From positions 1 through 64,000 of the forward strand of contig RPFO01001065.1 of the NCBI GenBank assembly GCA_009746045.1: a stretch of 64,000 nucleotides of DNA, written 5' to 3'. The first letter of the stretch is position 1. Each line of letters opens with the position of its first letter. The position numbers were made by a program, and so were the translations under genes. The notes beneath the pieces were generated by a model that saw nothing but the letters and a program-made list of their open reading frames with translations, was not told the DNA's origin and did no database searches. Positions 56,570 to 64,000 of the stretch are shown piece by piece. The DNA comes from Mesostigma viride. Lineage: Eukaryota > Streptophyta > Mesostigmatophyceae > Mesostigmatales > Mesostigmataceae.

Positions 56570-56765
56570 CTGCGATCATCGCACACTCGACTCAAGGCGT
56601 GTGAGTGTGAAAAAGGGGTACACTTGATACTAGGCTCTTATACCCAATTACCACGATGGTGCGTACACATCGACGTGAATAACACAAGTGCCTTCGCGGC
56701 ATCCTGGCTACACGTGATCAAGCCCGTTGTCATAGCGCCCCCACCACTACTACCTTCGCGGTAGC

Positions 56766-58268
56766 CTAGTGGAGGGCATGCTTGGCCTTATACTCGCGAA
56801 GCAGACGTTCACACCCTTCTAGCTCATTCTCGGTTCGCCACGAATCCTCGTAATCATGCTGAGCAAAACGCCACCGTACGCGATACTGTCGCTGTCTACC
56901 TCTCCCACGCTTGATGTCCCGGTGGTCCACGATCTCGGCCACCTCGTCTTCCTGTTCTCCAGTCTCGGGGTTGTACTCGACAGGGGCCGGCGGGTTGAGC
57001 CGACCTTGGATGGAGTTCTGGTGGTATAACTTGAGCTGGTCTCGATGGAAGTTGGAGGAAGTGTTCCAGGAGCTCGGGATGTCCACCTTGAACATCACAT
57101 CTCCAAGCTTCTCCAGAACCTTGTGTGGCCCCAGGAACATAGGACGGAGCTTTGTCTTGAGCTCACCCTCTACCTTCTCAGAGAAACGTCCTAGGCGGGG
57201 GCCCTCCACCAGTACCCAGTCGCCCACCTCGATGGCCGGCGTGCGCGCATCTAGGCGGCCAGCAGTCCTCGCCATGTAGCGCTCTGCGGCGGCCCGGTAG
57301 CCCTTGACCGCACTGTCATGGGCCTGGCGCATCTGGACCAGCAGCCGCTCCACCCCTTCGAGGGTGTCTCGCCGGACCGACTTTTCAGCTAAGGCTGGGC
57401 TTGTGAGAAGGTCAGTCGGCGTGAGCGGATGCCTGCCCGTGTTGAGGAAGAATGGTGTGAAGCCATGAGCTGCCTGGGGGGCGTTATTCAGGGAGAACTC
57501 CACCAAACCCAAGAACTCTTCCCAGTTGCTTCCCACCGCGTCGGTGTAGTGGCGCATGGTCTCTTGCACTGTGCGGTTCAGCCTCTCCACCAGGTGGGAG
57601 GACGAGCTGTGATATGCTGTCCCCAGCGACACCTTGGTGCCCAGGCATTCAAAGAACTCCTGCCAGAAGCGGGCCGTGAACAGCTTGTCTCGGTCCGATA
57701 TGAATTGCCGGCTGAGTCCGTGGTACCTGAACACGTGGTGAAGGTATAGCTTAGCGCAAGCCTCGGCCGTGAGTTCGGCCGGACATGGTGCCAGGTGACA
57801 CATGCGCGTCAAACGGTCCAGGAAAACCAGAATCATGCTGTTGCCATTCTTGGTCTTCCGGAAGGGGCCAACAAAATCCATCATCAGGGAATCCCAAGGG
57901 CCCATCGGGTCTGGTAGGGTCTGGGGGACCGCCTGTGAGCCCGTATTGCGGGACTTCATGATCTGACATGATGGACACTCGCGCACGTACGTCTCAATGT
58001 ACTCTCGCATGCCTGGCCAATAGAAGTTCTTTCTGGCCCGTGGCAGCAAGCGGTGGATCCCTTGGTGGCCACCGGCGAGAGAGTCATGGAGCTCATGGAG
58101 CAGAGCCGCTCGACATAACTCCGGGACGTACAGGCGCCAGCAGTCTGGCCTCACCATGACATAGAGTCGCCCGTCCTGGAACTTGCACGGGAGCTTGCCC
58201 ATCTGCTTGGGGTGCGACCTGATTGCCTCTAAGGCCGCGGGCTCCGTGACAGTGAACCGGCTAATCAA
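56766..58268 (-). CDS. Gypsy integrase with C-terminal chromodomain
   Basis: About 500 codons. N-terminal HHCC zinc motif (HDSLAGGHQGIHRL... CPSCQIMK), catalytic core beginning MDFVGPF with a later SDRDKLFTARFW and VERLNRTVQE, consistent with a D,D,E triad. It is followed by the GPY/F-like region (LGPHKVLEKLGDVMFKVDIP) and a chromodomain (EDEVAEIVDHRDIKRGRG ... YRVRWRF ... DSWRTENEL). A chromodomain here defines chromoviruses, in which it can steer integration to modified histones or heterochromatin. That fits the satellite location, but targeting is inference. Confidence 0.9.
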   Translation of the reverse strand: MISRFTVTEPAALEAIRSHPKQMGKLPCKFQDGRLYVMVRPDCWRLYVPELCRAALLHELHDSLAGGHQGIHRLLPRARKNFYWPGMREYIETYVRECPSCQIMKSRNTGSQAVPQTLPDPMGPWDSLMMDFVGPFRKTKNGNSMILVFLDRLTRMCHLAPCPAELTAEACAKLYLHHVFRYHGLSRQFISDRDKLFTARFWQEFFECLGTKVSLGTAYHSSSSHLVERLNRTVQETMRHYTDAVGSNWEEFLGLVEFSLNNAPQAAHGFTPFFLNTGRHPLTPTDLLTSPALAEKSVRRDTLEGVERLLVQMRQAHDSAVKGYRAAAERYMARTAGRLDARTPAIEVGDWVLVEGPRLGRFSEKVEGELKTKLRPMFLGPHKVLEKLGDVMFKVDIPSSWNTSSNFHRDQLKLYHQNSIQGRLNPPAPVEYNPETGEQEDEVAEIVDHRDIKRGRGRQRQYRVRWRFAQHDYEDSWRTENELEGCERLLREYKAKHALH

Positions 58269-59165
58269 CGTCTCCAGGACAGAGTGATCGTGTACGTGTC
58301 CGCCTCCTCCTCAAGGGTTTGGTGCACGTACTCCGAAAAAATGGTAGGGGGCCCGATGCGCTGCAGGTGAAAAATTCCCTGAGCCGGTACCACGTGGCTG
58401 AGTGGCACTCGTGACCGGGACCCCTCCCTTTCCCCGGGGGCGCGCACGTCCTCGCGCGCGGCCTCCCAGTCGGGAGACAGGTCGTCCTGGGTCGTGCGAC
58501 CGGTGTGGAACAGATAGCGACTGTGCGGCGACCCTGGGTCGCCACAAGGCGAGCCAGGCTCCTGCGCGGAGCCACATGTGGTGTGAAGTACGTCCATAGT
58601 CTCATAAAAATCTGCGTAGTCCGCCCGCCGAGAAAGGGCGTCCGGGACCACATTCTCTGCACCCTTCACGTACTGAATTTTGAAAGGGGCAAACTGAGAC
58701 AAGTACTCCATCCACCGCGCCTGACGGGGCGTCAAGTTAGGTTGGGCGAGCAGATGCGTGAGGGGCCGATGGTCCGTGTGGATGATCAGCCGGTGGGGAT
58801 CAAGGTCCCCCTGCTCGCTAATCGCAACGTCAAACTGAGCCCCGAGAAGATGATGGCGCCAAGTGTGACAGCAGTAGACCACAGCAAGAAGCTCCTGCTG
58901 ATGCACCGGGTAGTTACGCTCGGCGGGGATCATGGTGCGGGAGATATACTCAACCGGCTGTAACCCCTGACCCTGGTCCTGCAGGAGGACGCCGCCAATC
59001 GCAACCTTGCTCGCGTCCGTGGCCACCACAAGGGCCTTGACGGATCCGGGATAGCGAGCACGGGTGCTGTGGTCAAGCTGTGCTTGAGGGCCTCGAAGGC
59101 CTGCTGGCACGGTTCCGACCAGACAAAGGGAACACCCTTCTTGAGGAGGGCGTTGATGGGGGCAG
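58269..59165 (-). CDS. Gypsy RNase H and connector
   Basis: Contains VVATDASKVAIGGVLLQ, the RNase H first-Asp motif; YPVHQQELLAVVYCCHTWRH with the catalytic Glu; and HTDHRPLTHLL with the following Asp, as in Ty3/Gypsy pol. The tail PDALSRRADY is the usual end of the RNase H domain. Confidence 0.85.
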
Positions 59166-61058
59166 CTATTGTCGCGAAGCGGGGATAAAGCGTCGGTAGT
59201 ATGACGCGATACCCAAAAAGCTGCGCACACCCTTGACGTCGGTCGGGGTCGGCCACTGTTGGATGGAAGCAATCTTGGCGGGGTCCGTCGCGACGCCAGC
59301 GGCAGAGAGGGTGTGACCCAAAAAGGGCACGCTGCGTCCAGCGCGGACCTTGGCCTTGCGGACCGAAAGATGCTCCTCTTCCATAATGCGCAACACTGTG
59401 TCGACGTCCTCTAAGTGATCCTCGAAAGTCTTGGAGTACACGAGGATGTCGTCCAGGTACGCGAGAGCGCATGTGCGCTTGTAGGACCACGGGGGCTTCA
59501 CGCCCCTGTTGGGGTCCTTGAGGTCACGGGAAACCTGCGGAAGATGCGCGGTTCCCATGACAGGGCGGAGGATGTCGTTCATGAGCATCTGGAAGCTCGC
59601 GGGGGAATTGCACAAACCCATCGCGGCCACCCGAAACTGGTAATGCCCAAAGGGCGTGTTGAACGCCGTCTTGTGACAATCCTCCGGGGCGATGCGAAGC
59701 TGCCAGAAGCCATCCGCGCAGTCTAGGACTGTAAAGCACGTGGCTCCTTGGACGCGGTTGAAGATATCGTCGATGCGCGGAAGGGGGTACTTGGACTTTA
59801 CCGTGATAGCATTGAGCTTCCGGTAGTCCGTGACGAGCCGCCACTTGCCCCCAGGCTTAGGGACCAGTAGCACACCAGCCGAGAAGGGGCTATTGCTAGG
59901 CTCGATGAGACCCCGCTCCAAGAGCGCCATCAAGATCTTCTTCAGCTCCACCAGCTCAACTGGACCCATGCGGTACATGGGGGAGGACGTGGGACCATAG
60001 CCCTCCTTCACCTGGATGCGGTGGAGCACTGAGCGGTGCGGGGGAAACTCCTGCTTGCTTTCGTCAAAGAGCTTCTCCCGTCGCGCTAGAACCGCGTTAT
60101 AACGCTCCGTCTCCTCGGGTGTAAACCCCACGCCGATCTCATTAAGGAGAACCTCTATGTTGGAGAGGTCAAGACGGTACATGTAGTACTCCTTGCCTCG
60201 ACGCAGCTTACTCTCCAGTGACTTGAGGCTCATGAGGATCTGCGAGGCGTTGCGGGGCTGGGTGACTTCCCGCTCGTGCGTGATGTTATGCACGTCGGGG
60301 CCCTGCACTTGGTATTCGCTGACAGGGCTCCAAAAGGAACCGTCAGGGAACCACACCACGCGACGCCGAATGCTAATGTCCACATCCTGCGCGTCCAGCC
60401 AGTCGATGCCGATGATGATGTCGGCAGCTCCCAGCGGTGCGACCGTGGCTGTGAGCTCCACAGGGATGCCTTGAATCACAGCCTTGATATCAACCCGACC
60501 AGGCGAGGGGCTCTTGCGACCATCTGAATAGGTCACATTCACCACTGTCGCATGTGGCCGGATGTCGTATCCTGCGCGACGCGCCAATGCCTCGTTGATG
60601 AACGACGTAGACGCACCCGTGTCCACCATGAACTGCACGTCCATGACGGTCTTGTCCTTGAGGTAGGGGTCTAATGCTGATCCCGGTACAGCCAGACCTC
60701 CCCTAAACAGGAGCAAGTTGCGGGTACCAGCCGGAGTTGCGCGCGTAGGCTGGTCGGAGCTCGCTGCGCTACCCGTGGCCGGCTGCGTGTTTGGAGCAGA
60801 AGTCTCGCCCAAGGATGCATCCGCACTTGTATTCGCTACAAGCGGGGTGCGACTATCTACTGTAACGACTGATTCTGCGCCCACGCTGGTATTCGCTACC
60901 AACGGGGTGTCCTTATCTAAGCTGTCTATCTGCCCGACGTTATTGACTTGCGCTATCTTATCTACCTGTCCTACATCTACCTCTATCCGTGTAGGCAGGG
61001 ACACTACGCACGAGGAACGGAGGGCCGGGAGACCGCCTCGTTCGACCGCCCGGTCCAC
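59166..61058 (-). CDS. Gypsy protease and reverse transcriptase
   Basis: 630 codons. The N-terminal part has two TPLVANTS peptides. Protease: FMVDTGAS near residue 145 and a later ADIIIGIDWL. RT: GGKWRLVTDYRKLNAIT, FTVLDCADGFWQLRI (motif A), YQFRVAAMGLCNSPASFQ (motif B), LAYLDDILVYS (motif C), then GHTLSAAGV and RSFLGIASYYRRFI. There are about 20 unusual residues rich in Lys/Pro/Asp between motif B and YLDD. Confidence 0.9.
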   Translation of the reverse strand: MDRAVERGGLPALRSSCVVSLPTRIEVDVGQVDKIAQVNNVGQIDSLDKDTPLVANTSVGAESVVTVDSRTPLVANTSADASLGETSAPNTQPATGSAASSDQPTRATPAGTRNLLLFRGGLAVPGSALDPYLKDKTVMDVQFMVDTGASTSFINEALARRAGYDIRPHATVVNVTYSDGRKSPSPGRVDIKAVIQGIPVELTATVAPLGAADIIIGIDWLDAQDVDISIRRRVVWFPDGSFWSPVSEYQVQGPDVHNITHEREVTQPRNASQILMSLKSLESKLRRGKEYYMYRLDLSNIEVLLNEIGVGFTPEETERYNAVLARREKLFDESKQEFPPHRSVLHRIQVKEGYGPTSSPMYRMGPVELVELKKILMALLERGLIEPSNSPFSAGVLLVPKPGGKWRLVTDYRKLNAITVKSKYPLPRIDDIFNRVQGATCFTVLDCADGFWQLRIAPEDCHKTAFNTPFGHYQFRVAAMGLCNSPASFQMLMNDILRPVMGTAHLPQVSRDLKDPNRGVKPPWSYKRTCALAYLDDILVYSKTFEDHLEDVDTVLRIMEEEHLSVRKAKVRAGRSVPFLGHTLSAAGVATDPAKIASIQQWPTPTDVKGVRSFLGIASYYRRFIPASRQ

Positions 61059-62179
61059 TCTTCCCCCTCTACCTCATCCTCCTCGTCGCCATGCCCATAG
61101 CCGGCGACCGCCTTGCCATCCATAACCCCCGAGGCGCCATTACCCGAGTCCTGTTGCTGTGAGAACAACTCATTCAACTCGCGGTTCACCCGCTGGAACG
61201 AAGGACCCGTAGCGCGGGGCGTCTGGTGCTGCGTGGGACGCTGCCGGGCGTCCTGCAACTTGGCTGCGCGCTCGCCCGCGTTGCGAGGCCGGTCTGGGCG
61301 CCGTGCTTGTTCCGGGCGCTTACCGAAGGCAGGCCCGGAGAAACGGGGTGACGTCTGCTCGTCGCCACGATCGCGATCCCGTGGTGGTCGCGTGCAGTCC
61401 TTCTTGAGATGACCGACCTCGCCGCACCGGAAGCATCGCGCCTTGGACGCATCGATTGCATTGACCTGGGGCGCTTCATACTCGCCGTCCTCCTGCTCGT
61501 GATCGATAATGTCCTCAGAGGACCCATCTTGGTCCACCGTAGTGAAGTGGACGCGACGCGGTGCAGCACCAGCATGCCGATAGGTGACCGCTGCGCGGCG
61601 GCGTGCGAGCACATCTGACACCTTTAGAAGGTACTGCTGGATCTCGATCACATCCCACTGCTCCCACGGTATCTCAGCAAAGCGCTTTAGCACCTCATCT
61701 AGGAGCTCCGGACTCAGCGCCTCAATGAACCGCGACCTATATTCGGTCCAGGTCAAGTCCTCAAGGCGAGCCGAGAATGCTTCAAACTCTGTCAGAAACT
61801 CGCGGAACGGTGTGGTGCCTTGGCGTAGCTTGGCAAAAGCCAGACGCTCGTGGAGCTTCCAGTCAGGGGGCACCAGCTTGCGCTCAATGCGCTCTAGTAG
61901 CTCCTGAGCTACTGTGCGAGGGTACAAGCGCGACGCGACACTCTCACAGTTGAGTATGCCGACCACTGAGGGATCCATGCAGTTGGTGACGACGTAGGAG
62001 ATAAGAACCTCGGTAGCTAGCTCCCACCCATTGTGGTTGCACCACGCCCAGTAGATCTGTACCCACATACGCGTCCATTCGTCGATCTCGCGAGGGTTCA
62101 TAGTCGCGCGCAGCTTGGGCACTGGTTTAAAGTCAGGCATGGGCGGCGCCTTAAACGCGTCGGCCCGAGGTCCGCCCAC
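61004..62179 (-). CDS. Gypsy gag core with zinc knuckle
   Basis: Retrotransposon-gag type domain with FREFLTEFEAFSARL and the preceding LHERLAFAKLRQG, followed by a CCHC knuckle CFRCGEVGHLKKDC, then an Arg/Pro-rich tail. Binds and packages element RNA in related families. Confidence 0.85.
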   Translation of the reverse strand: MGGPRADAFKAPPMPDFKPVPKLRATMNPREIDEWTRMWVQIYWAWCNHNGWELATEVLISYVVTNCMDPSVVGILNCESVASRLYPRTVAQELLERIERKLVPPDWKLHERLAFAKLRQGTTPFREFLTEFEAFSARLEDLTWTEYRSRFIEALSPELLDEVLKRFAEIPWEQWDVIEIQQYLLKVSDVLARRRAAVTYRHAGAAPRRVHFTTVDQDGSSEDIIDHEQEDGEYEAPQVNAIDASKARCFRCGEVGHLKKDCTRPPRDRDRGDEQTSPRFSGPAFGKRPEQARRPDRPRNAGERAAKLQDARQRPTQHQTPRATGPSFQRVNRELNELFSQQQDSGNGASGVMDGKAVAGYGHGDEEDEVEGEEWTGRSNEAVSRPSVPRA

Positions 62180-63189
62180 TGCGCGATACGGCGGAACATT
62201 AAGATCGACAACGAGTCATCCATGCCGATGCATGCAGGCGCTGACCTAGTCGCGCTGCGTTGTAGCCAGACAGACGAGGGATGCGCGTAGCCAGGATCAC
62301 TGGGTGCCATGCGACTCAAGTTGAGGTTATTGCCATGCGACACGCTCGGCCGCGCAGGTCCGGCTGCTGGGACATTGCGCGCCGGATGGGACGACGCGGG
62401 CCCAGCCTCATCGTATACCGGCGGTGGAACCCTAGCCTCGTCCTGGGTCCACAGCGCTGTCGCATTGGACTGCAGGTCACTGCCAAAAGAAACCCGTCGA
62501 CCGCTCGCCCAGGGATGTTGTAATCGTTGGGCACGTTGCGCGTGATAATAGGTCGCGTTCTGACTAAGCGGACCATACATCTGCGACCCGGTCGGCTGGC
62601 TTAGCGGCTGCTGCTGCTGCTGCAACGGCGGAAGCTGCTGCGGCTGCTGCCACTGTTGCTGCGGCGGCGGCGGTGGCTGCTGCTGCTGTACTGGCTGCTG
62701 CTGCCACTGTTGCTGCTGCGGCGGCGGTGGCTGCTGCTGCTGTACTGGATGCTGCTGCCACTGCTGCGACAACGGCTGTTGCTGTTCCGAATGCTGCTGT
62801 GGGGACTGCACTGGGTGCTGCTGCGGCTGCCCGGGCGGGCGTTGCTGCGGCTGCACTGACTGGTGTTGGGCTGCACTCGTGGGATTCGATCTGGGCCGGG
62901 TCTCATCACCTGCCCGTTCCATCAGCTGGTTATACTCAGCCTGCATTCGCTGCGGCTGGTATTCCTCGCTATTATCCATCCTATCCGCTCCTCGTGGCCT
63001 TCGCGGCTCACGGGAGGTACTAGCCAGCTCACCTGGGTGACCTATAGGACTGCCTTGCTGGTAGGACGAGCCCTGTTGTGATACCTCCTGTACTTGGTAC
63101 TCTGGGCTGCCCTGCCTATCCAAGTCTACACCGCCCTCCTCGGAATGACTCCTAGCTGTGCCGCGTATCTTCTTTTTACCCCGCGGCAT
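62180..63189 (-). CDS. Gypsy gag N-terminal Gln-rich region
   Basis: Starts with ATG at 63,189 (MPRGKKKIRGTARSHSEE). A long Gln/Pro-rich low-complexity region (62,600-62,880) is encoded by imperfect CAG-type triplets, which read as GCTGCTG on the plus strand. Poly-Gln expansions may assist particle assembly, which is speculative. Confidence 0.7.
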
Positions 63190-63348
63190 GTTTACCAGTA
63201 CCACATCCACAAGAGAAGGAAGGAAGGAGAGAGGAAGAAGGAGGAAAATGCCATGCACATGCCCACAAGCAATCAACCAAGCGACTGCCCTACGTTATAC
63301 TGCTAATGTAGCTATTATATAGTAAGCTATAATTAGTACTCTACTCCT
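63190..63348. other. Joint between gag start and upstream ORF
   Basis: A/G-rich plus strand around 63,210-63,250 (AGGAAGGAAGG runs). No coding domain. It could be leader or intron if the upstream ORF is spliced to gag. Confidence 0.4.
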
Positions 63349-63771
63349 CTAGAAACTAGGTGGCTGCCTAGGTGGGGTGCTGACAGTGAGTTGGCTGAAC
63401 GTGACTGTGACAGCCTGTGTGTCCCCCGTCCTGCTCTCTACTGTTGCACTATTGGGTGCACAGCTACGGCCCCTAGGCATTGGGCGAGTCCTAATCTCCT
63501 GAGGTGGTGCCTCTACGTGCAAGCCTACTGGACGTGTCATGTATTCCTGGATAAACCTATCTGCTTCCCATGCTGTCTTGAATCCCTTAAAGATAGCCCT
63601 ATGCCTATCCACTATATAGTTCTTGCAGTCTACCCAGCTATAGAAAATACCTACTTTCCCTGTGCCTCCATCATGTGCCACAGCATAGTAAAGTTGCCTA
63701 GATACATCACTATCCCAACCCCCAAGTCCATTATTATATCTATTATTATTTCTATTATTACTATTAGCCAT
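63349..63771 (-). CDS. Upstream ORF with RNase H1 N-terminal (viroplasmin-like) domain
   Basis: About 140 residues from ATG 63,771. After an Asn/Arg-rich start (NSNNRNNNRYNN) it reads LYYAVAHDGGTGKVGIFYSW, then VDCKNYI and FKGFKTAWEADRFIQEYM. This matches the hybrid-binding/caulimovirus VI domain pattern: YxVxxGxxxGIYxxWxxC...FKxFxTxxEAxxF. In RNase H1 this domain binds RNA-DNA hybrids. Its position upstream of gag in the same orientation suggests it belongs to the Gypsy element, but it could be a separate remnant. Confidence 0.6.
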   Translation of the reverse strand: MANSNNRNNNRYNNGLGGWDSDVSRQLYYAVAHDGGTGKVGIFYSWVDCKNYIVDRHRAIFKGFKTAWEADRFIQEYMTRPVGLHVEAPPQEIRTRPMPRGRSCAPNSATVESRTGDTQAVTVTFSQLTVSTPPRQPPSF

Positions 63772-64000
63772 CACACACGTTGTCTATTGCCAGCAGACAG
63801 AGATAGAAAAGAGAAAGGAACCTTTTTACCTCTAGTGTGTGACCTGTCACAGGGGTGGGATGCCAACTGGCTCTAATCTAATCACTATCACAGAAATCAG
63901 GAGCTTCGCGCCCCTAATTCCATACAAGAGGGTAGCCTCCGTGATAACTGCCCGCCTTTTCGCAAGGACGAAGCCACGGAAACCACCCTACCAGCGCCCA
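63772..64000. other. Right edge, no gene recognised
   Basis: No match to the left LTR is seen here, so the right LTR must lie beyond the window. No other feature recognised. Confidence 0.4.

Larger units (their letters stand above)
53257..64000 (-). mobile_element. Ty3/Gypsy chromovirus-like LTR element (fossil, partial)
   Basis: Minus-strand element inserted in the 170-bp satellite. From the left: LTR, polypurine tract, an extra ORF region, integrase with chromodomain, RNase H, reverse transcriptase, protease, gag with one zinc knuckle, a Gln-rich gag N terminus, and an upstream ORF with an RNase H1-like N-terminal domain. The right-hand LTR and primer-binding site lie beyond the window, so the internal region exceeds 10 kb. 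The coding region is spread over several frames, with perhaps three to five breaks, so I treat it as a broken copy. Age cannot be judged without the second LTR; the clean junction with homogeneous satellite suggests a recent insertion. Confidence 0.85.

Overview
This window is from a nuclear genome of a microbial eukaryote, most likely a GC-rich microalga or similar protist; I cannot fix the lineage. The evidence is spliceosomal introns (GT-AG, one GC-AG), kilobase minisatellites, a CACTA transposon with a TNP2-type transposase, RLE-type LINEs and a chromodomain Gypsy element. There is no bacterial gene organisation, and I see no rRNA, tRNA or CRISPR.

Layout. 1-7800 is a 42-bp minisatellite that runs off the left edge. 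8.3-18.1 kb, and possibly up to 23.7 kb, holds the only probable host gene: a plus-strand coiled-coil protein in short phase-matched exons. Its introns carry a 33-bp minisatellite (10.85-12.25 kb) and a 4.4-kb pyrimidine-rich 16/17-bp minisatellite (13.3-17.7 kb). 18.5-24.4 kb is mostly anonymous, with one unequal tandem duplication. 24.4-26.5 kb holds pieces of two LINE families. 26.6-33.56 kb is a site-specific-looking RLE LINE on the minus strand; its 3' end is amplified into four tandem 0.61-kb units and its endonuclease region is split by a 785-bp element with inverted ends.

33.56-53.26 kb is a 170-bp satellite array of 60 nearly identical units. It is split, in perfect phase, by a 9,470-bp CACTA transposon (39,542-49,011) with perfect 12-bp terminal inverted repeats and a 2-bp target duplication. 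The CACTA element looks whole: a six-exon TNP2-like transposase (1,060 residues, every junction in phase) on the minus strand, and a divergent five-exon second gene on the plus strand. The second gene encodes a low-complexity, lysine-rich protein with a compact domain that may be Tudor-like. Inverted sets of TGAGAAA-type repeats lie just inside both ends.

From 53,257 to beyond the right edge a Ty3/Gypsy chromovirus-like element has entered the same satellite. Its left LTR, polypurine tract, integrase with chromodomain, RNase H, reverse transcriptase, protease and gag are recognisable. It also has two unusual extra ORFs: one downstream of integrase, and one upstream of gag that resembles the N-terminal hybrid-binding domain of RNase H1. 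It is treated here as a fossil.

The most interesting reading is the right-hand half as a satellite domain, possibly centromeric or pericentromeric, invaded by three element classes. At its heart is an apparently intact CACTA transposon with an unfamiliar partner protein.
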